The position numbers were made by a program, and so were the translations under genes. Below, piece after piece: positions 1 through 13,291 of a DNA stretch of 64,000 nt. Each line of letters opens with the position of its first letter. The first letter of the stretch is position 1. Under the pieces are notes generated by a model. It made no database searches. It worked only from the letters and a program-made list of their open reading frames with translations, and was not told the DNA's origin. This DNA comes from Marsupella aquatica (lineage: Eukaryota > Marchantiophyta). The DNA is taken from NCBI GenBank assembly GCA_973895155.1, contig OZ316898.1, positions 20,460,001 to 20,524,000 on the forward strand, in the 5' to 3' direction.

Positions 1-143
1 CTTTAATAAATCAGCTAAAACTTCTGGTAAGCCGGGCGGATTTCGGAAGTAATTCTGATGCTCGTGCTACAACTATGGAGAAGATCTTTATTAAACTTCT
101 ATCTCATTTCGCAAGAAGGGGAGTTATCCAGAGACAAAATTTA

Positions 144-3100
144 TCAATAGGGTGTCAAGCAAAATGTCCTTACTAGAGGAATGGACCTAGCTGACAAAGG
201 CGAGACATCAGATGGCTGTACCTGCTTGGCATTTGTTTGTGAGGGAGGAGATGGTGGCACAAGGTCTTCATCAAAAACTATATTGAAAATTTCACTATAA
301 CTATCTACGAAGTGAACTTCAAGGCCTTCTTTCACATGTGCTGGAAGCTCGTCAAAGTCACGCTGATTTGCTTTTGGGAATATGACAATCTTCACTCCAC
401 TCCTCCTTGCTGCAACTGTTTTTTCCTTGACCTGCATGGGTGCCATTACTGAGAGTATTAAGCCAAATTCTCATAACAAAAATAAAAAGGAAGCCATTCA
501 ATTCAACGAACCTCCACAGTTCCTTCACCACACCAATAGTATAAGAATCCCCTCTCACTTGCTCTCACTCGACAATACAAGGGAAACGATCTTCTCGGGG
601 AATAGTAGTGGCCAATTTCGATCAATATGAGCTGACACGGGAAGCATAAGCAAACAGTTACCCACCCCTCCAATGGGGAGAACACGGCCCGTCAGGGTCA
701 CCTCTCCAGTCATTGCCACATCCCGCTTGACCGCTTTGTCCATTGCCAAAGATAGGAGTGAAGTGATCATTGTACACCCTGCACTGGGTCCATCTTTTGG
801 AGTGGCACCAGCGGGAACATGTAGGTGAAGCCTGGAATTCGAAAAAAAGGGATTTGCAGGGTCCTTTTGACGCAATAGTGCCCTTGCAACCGTGTGAGCG
901 ATGGTAGCGCTCTCTTTCATCACGTCACCCAGTTGCCCAGTCATCTGCAGTCCTCCTTTTCCTTCATTTTGTTCAATGACACTAGTCTCAACATATAGCG
1001 TAGAACCGCCCATTGCAGTCCAAGCAAGTCCCATAACCACACCAACAGGGGTTTGGTCATAAAGACGATCACTTTGGAAGACTGGGTTACCAACGTATTC
1101 AGAAAGATTTGAGTCATCAACTATTATAACTTCTCCTTCGTATGGTTTCTCCTCTTCATTTGACAATGTTTTAGGGGCCTGAAATATAGTAACAATTCTT
1201 GTTGGTTAGTATCCGTAAAACGATACTGTAACATAATCTTCCTTAACTAATATTGTGGAAGTAGTAATGACTTTCATGGTAAACAAAGAGGGCAAGAGTC
1301 ACTCGAAAAACAATACCTTAGAAGTGTCATCTGCTATCTTGGTCTCTGAATCTGTAGGAGTTGTGGTTCCAACTTTCTCAGCTTGTTCTTTGTCGTCCAC
1401 AACTGGAAGGGGATTTATTTCTATGGCAACTTCGGCAACTGGCACAGATGTCTGAACTGTCCCTCCTTTCTTCAGGTCCCAGCGAACCAACTTCAGTGCT
1501 ATCTGCAGCCATATGGTTGTAAAGTATAACAAAGACTCTGTTAGCATGGATAAATTCTGTGAATGAAGAAGCTAAATTTCCAGAAACTAAAAACTTTCAT
1601 GCCACAAGGGACTTTATAAGTTCCAAGGCTAAGTTGGCCCTAGATATCACAAACGGAAGGCGCACCTTGCGATATATCTTCTCAATGTGTTTTTGCAGAC
1701 TGCGAACTCCTGCCTCTCGACAATATGTTTCTATTAATGTGTGAAGCGCAGCATCTGTGACTTTTACCTGCACACATCAGGTGGAGTGAATGAGAAAAAC
1801 CCTGTGGAACAATAGAGGAACCTAAAACTCAGACACAAAATAGCACCATTCCTTTTCCCTTTTCCAGATAGCTCATCTGGTACAAGCACTGCAATGGACA
1901 AACATACCTGCTCGGGTTTAACCCCGGAACCTTCACGTGCAGCACGCTCCAAGTAATCACGAGCAATGTGCATTTTCTCGTCTGTGATGTATCCCACTAA
2001 TCTTATCACTTCCATCCTGTCCAAAAGCGGGTTTGGAATACTCTCCACAACATTCGCAGTACACATGAAAAGAACCTGGACAACCAAAGATATCCATCAG
2101 GTTCAAGCTGATCGAGCTGCTGAATTCCAAAATAGATTCAATGCAGGCTACTTCACAGCGATATTTTTGTAAGGAACAAGTACTACGACCACCCAAAGGA
2201 ATGTCCGTGTTATCTAGCAACAATTAGAAATGGAATGCTTGATAACAAGGACGTTGTCAATCGTAAATGCTCATAGTGCAAACACCTGTCTAAAAAACCC
2301 TAAAACTTGCATAAAAGGTCATACATGAATCATAGACATGATTCATGTCAGAGCTTCCTGAGTACACACCTTTGACACGTCAATGGGAACATCCAGGTAA
2401 TGGTCCAAAAAGTTAGCATTCTGTTCAGGGTCCAGTAGCTCTAAAAGAGCACTAGCTGGGTCTCCTGCATGTCCACGACCCAACTGTCCCATCCTTGCTC
2501 ATCAGAAAGAGTGAGACGGGTTTTGCACACCAAAAAAAGGAACAAAACTCATTTCTACGTTCTCTTAGCTTTGCCATGGTTGTCCAAACCTGCCAGCTGT
2601 AACCGCAGCCATTGTATGTTTTATCAAATGCACTTTACTTCAGTCTCATCTCTTAGAGAATGCATAGCAATTTCGGTGCTAGCGTTTAGTTTTTCGAACC
2701 TTGTCAATTTCGTCAATTAAAACCAAAGGATTGGCAGTTCCTGCCGCTTTAAGGCACTGCACCATCTTTCCTGGCATGGCTCCCACATATGTCCTCCGAT
2801 GCCCCTGCATGAACACCGTAACTCAGTTTTGGATTGAAAGTAAACTTCCTACAGCAAAAAGCCCAAAACCAGGTCTTCTGTCAGCATAGGAAATGGAACG
2901 CAGCTCATGACGCAGTGGCGATTCAGAAGTGTGACGACGATGGGTTTCCAGATATTGATTTTACGTAAAGAATTTTAAAACTTCTTACAGCAGATATTCC
3001 AAAACCGGGGATTGAAAGAGACATCGTCCTTCTGCTGGAGAAAATTACTAACATAGTCCTTTCCAACAATGCTTGTAAGGTAGGACAAATCAAGTTGGAA

Positions 3101-6100
3101 GGTATAGTGCAAATGCAAGCAAATCGCTGTACTTGACGTAACACTACGTGAATGAAAGTGTTCATAGAAAATATACTTGGAGAGTGAAAGCTTACTTTGA
3201 TTTCAGCGACATCACCAAGGCCTCCAACAGAGAAACGGTAGTATTGTCTGTTGAGTGCATGTGCTATGGAACGCACAATGCTCGTCTTCCCTACTCCAGG
3301 TGGGCCAGCTAAACAAATTATTTTACCTGCATAGAAGCTCACAATGCCAACATCAGAGAATGGAGGTGGCGCACCTCGAGGCTTAGAGCAAAAGGGTAAT
3401 CCCCAAGCATTAGCAGACTTTGGTGACGTATAATGCATTTACCTTGAGCTGTACCACGTAACTTCCCCACGGCAATAAACTCCAGAATGCGTTCTTTCAC
3501 ATCAGCTAATCCATAGTGCTCGGCATCCAGTATTTCTTGCGCTCGATGGACATCAAAGTTTTCCTCACTACACAAATTAGAAAGATTTATTCAAAGAATT
3601 CTCGAACTGGAAACAAATGAATGAACAAACAAGGGGACAAAGATATTATAAAGTCTCCACTCTTTAAATGCTACCATTAAAGCTAAGCATTGTGGATTTC
3701 AAGCAATTTGCTAGGGGTAAGATCAAAATTTACGTCACATTCCACAATGCAAATAAAACAACAAGCTCCCATGTGGAAGGAATAACTTCAAATTACCACA
3801 GTCCACATCCTAGCACCTAGTGAAACAGGCGAGGAATTCATCTGAGGAAACTGAGGAAATAGGAACCTTATCTTCTAGAAACACTGTTAAAGAGAGGATA
3901 TATGTCACCTGTACTGCCCCCATGGAAGGGATGTGAGCCAGTCCAAGTAGTTGCGAGTGACATTGAATTCGCTGGAGCTGGACTCCAAGCCTTGAAGTTT
4001 GTTCAGCTCGTCGTCAATCACTTGCAACACATGTGGAGGACAACCCTGCCTACGAGGCTCTAGCCTTTCCTTAAATTTTACTGCACACAGGGGCAGCACA
4101 AAAGCTGAGTGTTCTTACTTTACTTTAACATATAGTCCACCTCTATGGTATCGAGAGGAAACCCGACCACGGAAAGGGGAATAGTAAAATAGAACGCATG
4201 AAGGACACCAGTAGACAACTGAAAAATCTAGTTATATTTTGTAACAGTCCAGGGGCAATAATAATCAGACTCCTTTTCGAAGAACAACACAGATACCATC
4301 AAATGTAGATTAACCGGACTTACTTGTCACTGCAGTTTTGTCATCTGTCTCTAATCCAAGCTCCTACAATCAAGCATCATTACAAATTACAAGCAGTCAA
4401 TGTCATGGTTCATACTAAAGCAGGTCTTCCAGCACCCTGGTAAGAACAACTGATGCCAAAACGACCCAAGTCTGGGCACACCAAGTGAGTCTCACCGCTA
4501 TATACTGACCCTGCCAATGAATTTTTAACAGCTACTGTTCCAGTTTTAGGCCAGATTATTATACTGCAGCCGGAAAGGCCAGACAAGTTTCGCTGATCTA
4601 ACTAAGAAACATATCAACTTTTTGAGTTCGGACGGCAAGTGCTTCAAAGATCACCTTGGTCTCCTAACACGAAGGGATTTTTTTCATACAAACAGATTAA
4701 TGAATCAGTCGGAAGGGAATTGTCTGACCTTCTTAATGGCCTTGAACTGCTCCATCAAGAAAAAGCGCCTCTGCTCACCACTAATTTTCTCTTCCACGCC
4801 TTTAGCTATTGACGCCTGGGTTATACACATGACAATCATCTCGCTCAGAAAGACCTAGAACGTGCTTGCACTTAGTTCCCAGATATTGCTTTAAAGGAAA
4901 AAGAGAATCTCTGGACTTAATAGACAGTGGATTTCGACATAAGAACCAGTCATCATGACAGGCATCTCACAGATATGCCAGTGGTCCCACAGACAACCAA
5001 GCCATGAGCTATAAGCAGGTCCATAGGACTAAGACTACCCGTCTAACAGATCTAACTAATTGCATCGTGAATAGTGTTGTTCATTAATACCAGACTGAGT
5101 GATATTACAATCAACAGTGTTTGAGAACATGGGACGCAGCACAAATTGCACGCACCTGAAGCTTGCTGAGCTCCAACTCTTTCTTGAGTAGAGTTAGTGT
5201 CATGTACAAGCGGTTTGTAACCTGCAGTCGATGCAAACAAAGAATTCGATACCAAGGTGATTAAGGTTGAGAGTCTAGCCATTGATGCATGGCCTTGAGT
5301 GACAGAGTTCCTAGCAATTACACCATATCAAACAAAAGTGCAAAGAGTTCGCAAGCAAATTATAAACCTTGACAGCCATGACTTCATGTGCAAACTACAA
5401 GTTCATAGACATCCATCTATAAGAGATATGTGCACTCACGTCAAGCTCTTCAAGAACTTCTTGCAAAGACGGCTCATCTGCTGTTGTAAGAGCAGCTCCA
5501 AAGTCAGCCAATTTGGATGCATTAAACTCTCCCATGTGCTGCCAGAGAACAAAATTGGTCACCAGATTAGGAACATACCGACTCACACCGCTGAAGCTTA
5601 ATTTGCAGATATCCAGACAAACGTTTTCACTGAGAAATAACTTCAACTAACCTGGATGAATAATTGAATGTGTTCTTTGTAGAGTGGATTGAGGCGAATC
5701 AAATCTTTCATTGTAGTTACAACTTCCATCACTGTTGCCTTGATTACATCCTGGTTGCTATCATATGGCTTATCCTGCATAAAGTGTTATACTCTGATGA
5801 GTGAGACAATTTGATGAGAGTTTAACACTTTTCATATTACATTAGTAAGCATACCCCAGGCCTGAGAACACCTAAATGACCAGTCCATAAGAAGAATTAC
5901 ATCATTGTCAGATCAACTTCGAAACTAAACTATCTATTCTCTGAACTGATTGCGATGCGATACAAGAAAAAGGAGCGCTTGGTAACAGCTGGCTATTAAG
6001 TATTAAACCCAAATATATGATTCTACTAAACAATGGATCTAGGTCTAAGCACTTTCAATTTTCCAATTGACTAGAGAGACCAACAATTGACGCCTACGCA

Positions 6101-8529
6101 GGGAACAGTCTAGAGCAAAACAAGTACGGTTGCACCAGTCTCTAGTTTGGCCAATATTTTTCAGGCCTCTTCCAATTCTCATCGTACTTAGTTTACTAAC
6201 CTGAGGCTTACTCATTCAAGATCCATTGTTACGAACAATTGAATAAAACAGGCCCTGGAGAATGGACGAAATACTGTAGGTTCTCGCTGGAGGAGGGCAA
6301 CCACCGAAACGTTTTTCACAACAAAAGCTATAGGTGAATGAGTCCACACGACAAGCCTGATAAACAGCAAAGATATTACGAAGGAAAATACCTTAACATG
6401 CTCCACAGAAACTGTAAGAGGGTCGCTCTCTACCTGCAGGAAGTAAATGAACTTCGATCACAGGTCCGGAGAATACACAATTGCAACATAGCAAAGTGCT
6501 CATTATACAAAGCAGATCGTTAAGATTTCACTCAAGGTCGAGCCACAAGAGTTAAACTACTATTATGTTGCGTGCAAAACCATATCTCCATACAGCCTGG
6601 GGACATCTTTGTCTTGCAGACAAGACAACCAATTACTTACCATGCCTGTGAGCCGCAGGCGTCGATGGCCCATTAAGAGAAACTGAGAGGAACCTTCTCC
6701 ACCATCAACTTGCCTGAAGACATTTGTGATCTGTTCCAAAAGCATGAACCGCTAAGTTTTCCTAAGTGGATGCACATGTACCCTATAAGTGCTGCTACTT
6801 TACGAGTGATTTTCGTTGTAATATAAGCACTAAACGGCACATTCTAATGTCGACGTGTACTTAACACTCAGGAAGCGAACCAAGCACGCCTTTGATCATT
6901 GGCAGATTGTTAATGCAACTAACTCACTTCCTAACATTATCCAAACTAACCTCGGACGATTGTCTATCCTCGTCTGGGATTATGTGCACCAGTTGCCAAA
7001 TCTAGTCTGCTAGATATGCACTCAATATATAGGGAACTAAAGTGCACAACGTTTAAGTATATTCATCAGCGCAAGCTTCCTTTTCACTCGCAATTGTCTT
7101 GACTATCTTACTCAAAAGGAATCAAAAGAACAATTTATTGATTCTAGGACAGACAACAAAACCTGTGCAAAAGTCCCATACTCATGTAGAGACTTGTACA
7201 GTTCTTCACCATGAAGCTCGTCCTCGTTTTTGGCTTGTCCATCTGATCCTGGAAAGACCACGAGGTCTTTGCTCTTACCAGCGTCTTTCATCAGAAAAGT
7301 GCCAACCCAAGGTGTTCCTCGCATTCGCAAGTCCATCAGCTTTGCTGCAAGCTTTTGATCCTGTTGGAGGTAGATTGATAAATTGGTTAAACACAACACA
7401 GACTCTCATGCCCAACTCTTAAATAATGCAGATCACTCTTCGCAAGACAGCCTTGAAGCATAGAGTGCTTCGACTACTGCACAATCAAGAAGGATTGATC
7501 GAGTTGATTTAAAGTTGATGAACAAATTACAGAGAAAGTGATGGTACAGCGAATTGACTTCACCTTCGTTGAGAAAGGAACATAGAAGCCTGGGAACAAT
7601 GGCCTCCTGGTCAACCTTATGGCTACAACCTGAAGCACAAAAGGAAAAGCGAATGTTGTCGTGAACACAGTTTCTGAACACTAGCTCATTTTTTAGAGTG
7701 CCTCCCTCGTTTCCACTAAAGAAGATTGAAGTTGAAGCAGATATGAGTTTCAGTATCGTCAGAACAAACTCAAAAGCCAAACAGATAACGATGTGGAGAG
7801 CAGCAGTGGAACTAATCTAGTCGTCTCGAGCACTTGGCAGAAACTTGAGTTACCTCTATGTGGATAATTAAAGAAAGGTGCTAAGAATCCACGGACGGTT
7901 ACAATTCTCACCTCTGGGAAGTTTTCTGGCCTAGGGCTGGAAGGGACCATAGCAGCTGAAACCACTGGCTCTCCTTCAGTTGATTGAGGAGCCTCTGGAC
8001 TTTCTTTCTCAGCTCCATTCTCATCACCAGATTCTTTCTCAAGTACTATTTCCTTTACGACAGCGGTTTCCTTCTCGCCTGCACTTTCCTGCTCCGCCGC
8101 AATTTCCTTTGGGTCCTTCTTGGAAGAGGGTCTTTTGAAGGGGTTCAGCCTGTCCAAAAGCGTCGTCCCGGCCTTAGTCACTTCATTGAATCCCTTTTCA
8201 GCTTCTCCTTTGAGGGCGTGCTCGGCATTGCTCTCACCATCCGCCACATCGGGTCCTTCCTCAGGAGGGCTTTCTCCATCGGACTTCCCAGAACCATCTC
8301 CAGATTTACTAGATGAAGAAGACGAAAGCAACCGGCCCCATTGCGGCGCACCAAGTGCAGCTACTTTAGACCGGGCTTGTACTGCATCCCATAGCGCGAG
8401 AAGAGGTGGACGATCTCCCCCTTTCGCATCATAGCACTGCTGCTGCAACCCTGCTTGTCGTGGACGTGCAGCGTTCCTTACAGCCGCTACACTCCGCCCG
8501 TAAATGGACGGAGCAACAACTGCCAGCAT
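144..8529 (-). CDS. LON: Lon protease, ATP-dependent, mitochondrial/plastid type (20 exons, complete)
   Basis: Homo-oligomeric AAA+ serine protease that degrades damaged proteins in the mitochondrial matrix (some plant paralogues are also plastid-targeted). Splicing 20 exons gives one 1110-residue frame. Order: Arg/Ser/Ala-rich presequence, acidic low-complexity linker to about residue 200, LON substrate-binding domain (about 205-450), coiled region, AAA+ with Walker A GPPGVGKT near 581-588 and Walker B LVLIDEID near 645-653, then the protease domain with catalytic Ser near 976 (GPSAG) and Lys near 1017 (GGVKEK). It is longer than typical Lon (about 940-960) because of the N-terminal linker and an acidic insert before the protease domain. 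A TAG lies directly before the ATG. Exons (high to low): 8529-7912, 7629-7564, 7360-7163, 6730-6641, 6433-6392, 5774-5652, 5538-5440, 5221-5156, 4815-4729, 4363-4324, 4080-3909, 3567-3443, 3326-3196, 2804-2700, 2483-2370, 2075-1908, 1767-1666, 1502-1317, 1178-666, 431-144. The family call is near certain; the compartment is inferred. Confidence 0.97.
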
Positions 8530-10675
8530 CTATACCTCCCTCTCCCAACTTCCGCCAGTTTCAAATTTTCGTCAGTACGCAGTTCTCTTCACGTTCACGA
8601 GAGCCTGTCAAACAAATGGTCAGATTCAGAAACCTTTCAAACGGCTTTTCAGCAGGGTTATTCTGCTTGTGTCCAGGAATTTGTCAAGCACATTAAACGC
8701 GAGTATGGCATCTGCATCCTGTGATCACCATATTTTTATTTTCCTCTTCGAGATTCAAGCAAAAAATTAAAAAACCGGAGATTACACGATGCAGATGTCA
8801 TATATGGGGCAAGGGCTGGACCAATGAACGAATTTAGTCCCGAATGAGTTGGACTATAGTGAATGAAAGGTCGCAGCCACTTGAAAACATCAGGCCAGTA
8901 GTTTAAGATTGATCCTGTGACGCGAGTCCTTTAACTAGAAATACCACTGGTATTGATGAGCACTACTATTAATCTCGCCGTAACGAACTTCTTGTGTAGT
9001 TATTTTGCCACTCGACTTGAACAATCGTGATTAGAGCGTGACAGGTTGCTTTGTGCCGGTTACAAAATTGATGTAAAGCCCTGGAAGAATTTATGTGTTC
9101 TCAACACTTCAAACATTTTATTCGGCACACTGTGTCAAAACCCTCGAAAAACCCTAGCCTAAAATGCACAGATTCGCATCCACAGAAGAGAAGCCAGATC
9201 AACCACGGCAGCTGCACGATCCGCAGGAAATTCTAATTACAGATGAGGCTGAGGGTTTAAGGAATAAATCACGCACAGTATTCAGTCAGCTAGAATTCAC
9301 TGCCGACCATCCCAGGTATTATCGGGAGGAGGGACGAACGTGAAACAAAAGCCCCAACAGAATAAAGCATAACAGAATCGCATTTCTCATTTCTGCTAAG
9401 GTGTTTCTGCTACGGAACTTCTGCGTTTGTGAAGTCAGGCGTCCTGGAGGGTCTGTAAGTGCAATAGATCCCTTCAGAAGGGGTCCACCGATGCGGAAGC
9501 ACAAAGTAGGAGAACAAAAGGAGATCGAAGGGGAAAACCAGGAGAAAACCCGTTCGAGTAAACCAGCATGGAGATCTGACCCTCACCTTGATCGCATACT
9601 CGTAGGAGAAGAAGAGGAATAGTTCCGCCTGAGAGGCAAACAATGTCCTCACTGTTCGAACCATCACCTTGGTCAATTTCTTCGGTTGTGTTTCACCAGG
9701 CACCTCAATTCCGGCTCCAAGCTGTGAAGCTCATTCGTGCCGACTGAATGTCCCCTCTCGCCGACTGACGCAGCTTCGATATCTGGTGATCAAGAGACCT
9801 CACAGGTCGAAGTTCCTTGCTCGATCGGAATTCTTCGGAAGAATTTGATATGGTGCTCTCTTCGCGCCTCACATTAGTTCAGTGACCTTCGTGTAAACGT
9901 GGTAGTAGTTGGCAAGAGTGTAAGCACACTGTCTGAGGTCAAGTAAAAGCGTAATCGAAAACTGCATGACTGTAAGTAATGTGGAGTAGAAGTGTAAGGC
10001 AGAGTAGTAGACTGTATGAGTGTAAGCAAGGGTGTGTTACGAGGAGCTCATGACTTTGACTTGGCATTACTTACGGTGTACGGTTTTGTATCACGAGTAG
10101 TTCTTTATTTATTATTTTTACATGTCCACTTAGAAAGTACCACAAAGTTGTAAACCCTTTGGTTACCATGGGAATACCAAGGGAACTTAATAAACCCCTC
10201 TGTTACTTTAACATTTTGTAAGTAATTTATGGAATGGCATATGGGCTCTATGGACATAGGAGTAGTAAGGGAACATTATCTTGAATAGTCTACTCTTTTG
10301 GTCTCTCATCTCCATAGTCAAGCCTATTCCACCATGAAAATCGTCATCTCTCTAACTTGTTGATTAAAGTCTGATTTGCATAACCAAAGGGTCCTCTAAC
10401 TAATTTTGATCAATATTCAAATAATGGGGATTCAGGCTGTATATAATAAATTATGGGTAATTAACTCCGAAGCCTTGAGAGTCCAACTGAGCTGTACTAT
10501 GTTTCATGGTTGTATACTACTTGTTATTGCATTTCTAAGCTTAGATAACACTGTTTGGGTCATTTCCACATGAGCACCCAATCAAGCCTACTAACATGCC
10601 ATCATTAGTACTCGTATATGCTTGAAGTGGAGGCAAGAGGGAGGCTAGGAGGAGAAGTAATTCAGCTTTCTTTGC

Positions 10676-11128
10676 CAAAACTTTCTAGCAGACTTTGCAA
10701 GTAGGATGGACCATACTGAAACCCTATTCTTTTGCTAAAGAGCCTGAATGCCTGCTCTTTGAATGTGAATACAAATGATGACAAAATTATCATGCATGCT
10801 GGTCATTTTGACATACACAACATCCCATCCATTTTTCCATCAACATAAGTTTGGTGGGGCCCTAGGGGTTAAGATCTAGATGCTTCCCTCTAGCTTTTGG
10901 TCACAATTTATTAGTAAGATATGGTAAATTTATACCTATGGGCAAAAAATGTGACCTGAATAGACAATATTGAAACCCCCTTTTCTGCTCCTATCACACA
11001 TATTACACCTATGAATGATTGGGGGTAGTTAGGATCTAAATTGAAGCTAGGACGGACCTCCATGTTTGCCAAAACTCTCCTATAGAGTTTGCAACTAGAA
11101 TGGACCATATTGAAACCCTATTTTCTGA
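10676..11128. repeat. Pair of degenerate direct repeats about 395 bp apart
   Basis: Two copies of a roughly 55-60 bp block, at about 10676-10731 and 11068-11128. Both begin with gccaaaact, pass through a tagagtttgcaa-like stretch and end in atggaccatNctgaaaccctatt or a close variant. A related piece with aaaatgtgacaagaaaagg occurs near 11160-11181 and again near 12045-12065. This looks like decayed copies of one unclassified repeat; no terminal inverted repeats were found. Confidence 0.55.
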
Positions 11129-12095
11129 CATAATTATGGTACATATTACATCTACGAGCAAAAATGTGACAAGAAAAGGGATGGGTATTGAAATTGTCTT
11201 CCTGCTCATAGGCACTTATTATACCGAGTGAAAAGTAAAGTCGCTGATTTGAGCTGAGTCTGAGGGTGCCTTTGGTCCTCGCGGTTTGCAAAAGGGCTAT
11301 CTCATTGGCTTGCCAAACCGTGTTCAGTCTCCCACATGAGCTTGCGTTGGGGATACAACACTGAGTAGGCATGGATGTTGAGCCAAGTGCATCTTGCCCT
11401 CAGACTTTTGGTTGAGATGGAACCGTAGAGACAGTTGCTAGAGTTGGGGACAAGCTAACTATTTGGGCCATGGGCATGTCCTGATGGTATGGGGGTCAGT
11501 TAATAATGGATGGAAAGTGAGGAAGCTCGAGCAACATCCGACAAAGGGGTTGTTTTGGACGAACAATGGGTGCTAACGCTAGCTTCAACTTATGATAAGG
11601 TCACACCAGCCCAAGAGGCTCTGTCCACACACCTATTTACCAAAGATTGTTGAGTTTAAGAAAAATAATGGTCTTGGGATCCAAAATCAAGGTGGATTAC
11701 TTACCGATACACTTGGTTGCTTGTGTAGACAATAAGAGCCGTTGAATTACGGTCGTGTTGAGTAGCCAGTGCAACTTTGTATGAGAGTTATTGCTGATGG
11801 TGATAAAGACACCGAGTTATTTGCTCATGAAGTTCTAGGCATTTGGGCACCAAGAATACTAAAGAAAAAAATATAGGATTTGGTGAAAGTACTAGGTGGC
11901 TAGGTCCACCACTAATAACAAGAAAATTAACATATGTAAGAGCAAGTGAAATTAAACAAGAAAACAGAAGTCATCTTTTGAAATTAATTTGGAGATACCT
12001 CTTTTCTGCTCATGTAGCACATATTATATTTATGAGTGAAAAGAGTGAAATGTGACAAGAAAAGGCTTTCTCAATTCAATTTGAACATATTATTT

Positions 12096-12281
12096 TCCAA
12101 GCCTCTTCTAGCAAGCTCAAGAAGAGCCAATTAGACTTTGAGATATTATGCTCATTGCAAAGATTTTTCCAAGTCTCTTCTAGCAAAGCCCAAGAAAAGC
12201 AAATTCTAGAGATGAAAGTATAAGTAAGCCTCTTGTGGCAAGCCCAAGAAGAGCAAATTCCAGAGATGAATGTCTAAGTTA
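12096..12281. repeat. Three-copy degenerate tandem repeat, about 60 bp unit
   Basis: Copies lie at about 12096-12136, 12166-12226 and 12227-12281. The shared core is tcttctagcaagcccaagaa followed by agcaaattc and agagatgaa. The second and third copies are the best match to each other. Non-coding. Confidence 0.6.
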
Positions 12282-13291
12282 GCTGCTCAATTTTTCTGGA
12301 AAGGAAATATCAAATGATCTTTAGAATTCATAGCAGATATTGAATGTCATCTTGAAAGTCTACGTTGGCTGCTCAAAAACTTTTAGAAATCCATAGCTCT
12401 CTCACTCCATGAAAACTAGCCACATTAGACTTGTTAGAAGGATCTTTGAGAGACTCTTCTAACGAGACATTAGACTTGTTAGGACTTCTGAGAAAACCGC
12501 TCCGATGACAGTGCATATCAATGGACATATTGCAAGTCGAAATTTGCTGCCATGTTTTCGAAAATGAGAAGGTATCAACGAGAAGGTATACCATGCAACT
12601 CCTGTTAATTCGAATAATACTTGAGAACTTCGAGAGACAGGTGGAGTTTTATTGTTGGATGCATTCACAATCACTATTTCTGAATTCGTCCGCGAACTTA
12701 GATGTCACAAATACTCTGCATGTAAGGTGTTCCCGCATGTTTTGAAATGTTGTGCAAGTAGCCGGACCTTTTAAGCAAGAGTTAAATTCCCATTCCCATC
12801 TTCCTTCCCCATAATCCATTCCATACACAAACTAGGGCTGATCTCAAAGCTTACCATATGCATTTGATCTCTAAGCCGTAAAACATTCAAATATCTTCAA
12901 ATCCTACATTCTCTGTTGCATTTCACAATGTGATGAGCAGCAACCGCTCGACAAACATCATACATGCATGCAGTCCTTCATTGGTACCAAGGCCTTTAAA
13001 TACTGAAAGCATGTGCTCAGTTCCAAGATATTGACAAAATATTACAATGGATCGTTGTACACATCTAAAGCTTTCCATATGTTTAGTGGATCTATCTAGT
13101 ACCAGTGAAGTACAAATCATACATAGATTGCCACGCTTCTATGGTACAAGTCAATCTCATCTTCAATCGAGTTTCCAATTCCTCTAAAATATATAACTAT
13201 GAAATTACAATCTCATTGCCAAATATTCTGGTTAATATCACCAGAACATAAATTATAATGAATTAAAAATCGAAAACAAAAATGCGAGGCA

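Larger units (their letters stand above)
8530..13291. other. Intergenic region between the Lon start and the DGK end
   Basis: No gene is supported here. The first several hundred bases should hold the Lon promoter and 5' leader, since Lon reads away to the left; no TATA box or start site could be fixed. From about 10600 the DNA is AT-rich and carries degenerate short repeats (listed separately). Open frames in this stretch are short, low-complexity and resemble no family I recognise. Confidence 0.6.

Noticed and set aside
7984-8696. Several plus-strand frames of 82-110 codons
   Set aside because: They are antisense to the first Lon exon and its 5' flank; Lon motifs and splice phase support the minus strand only.
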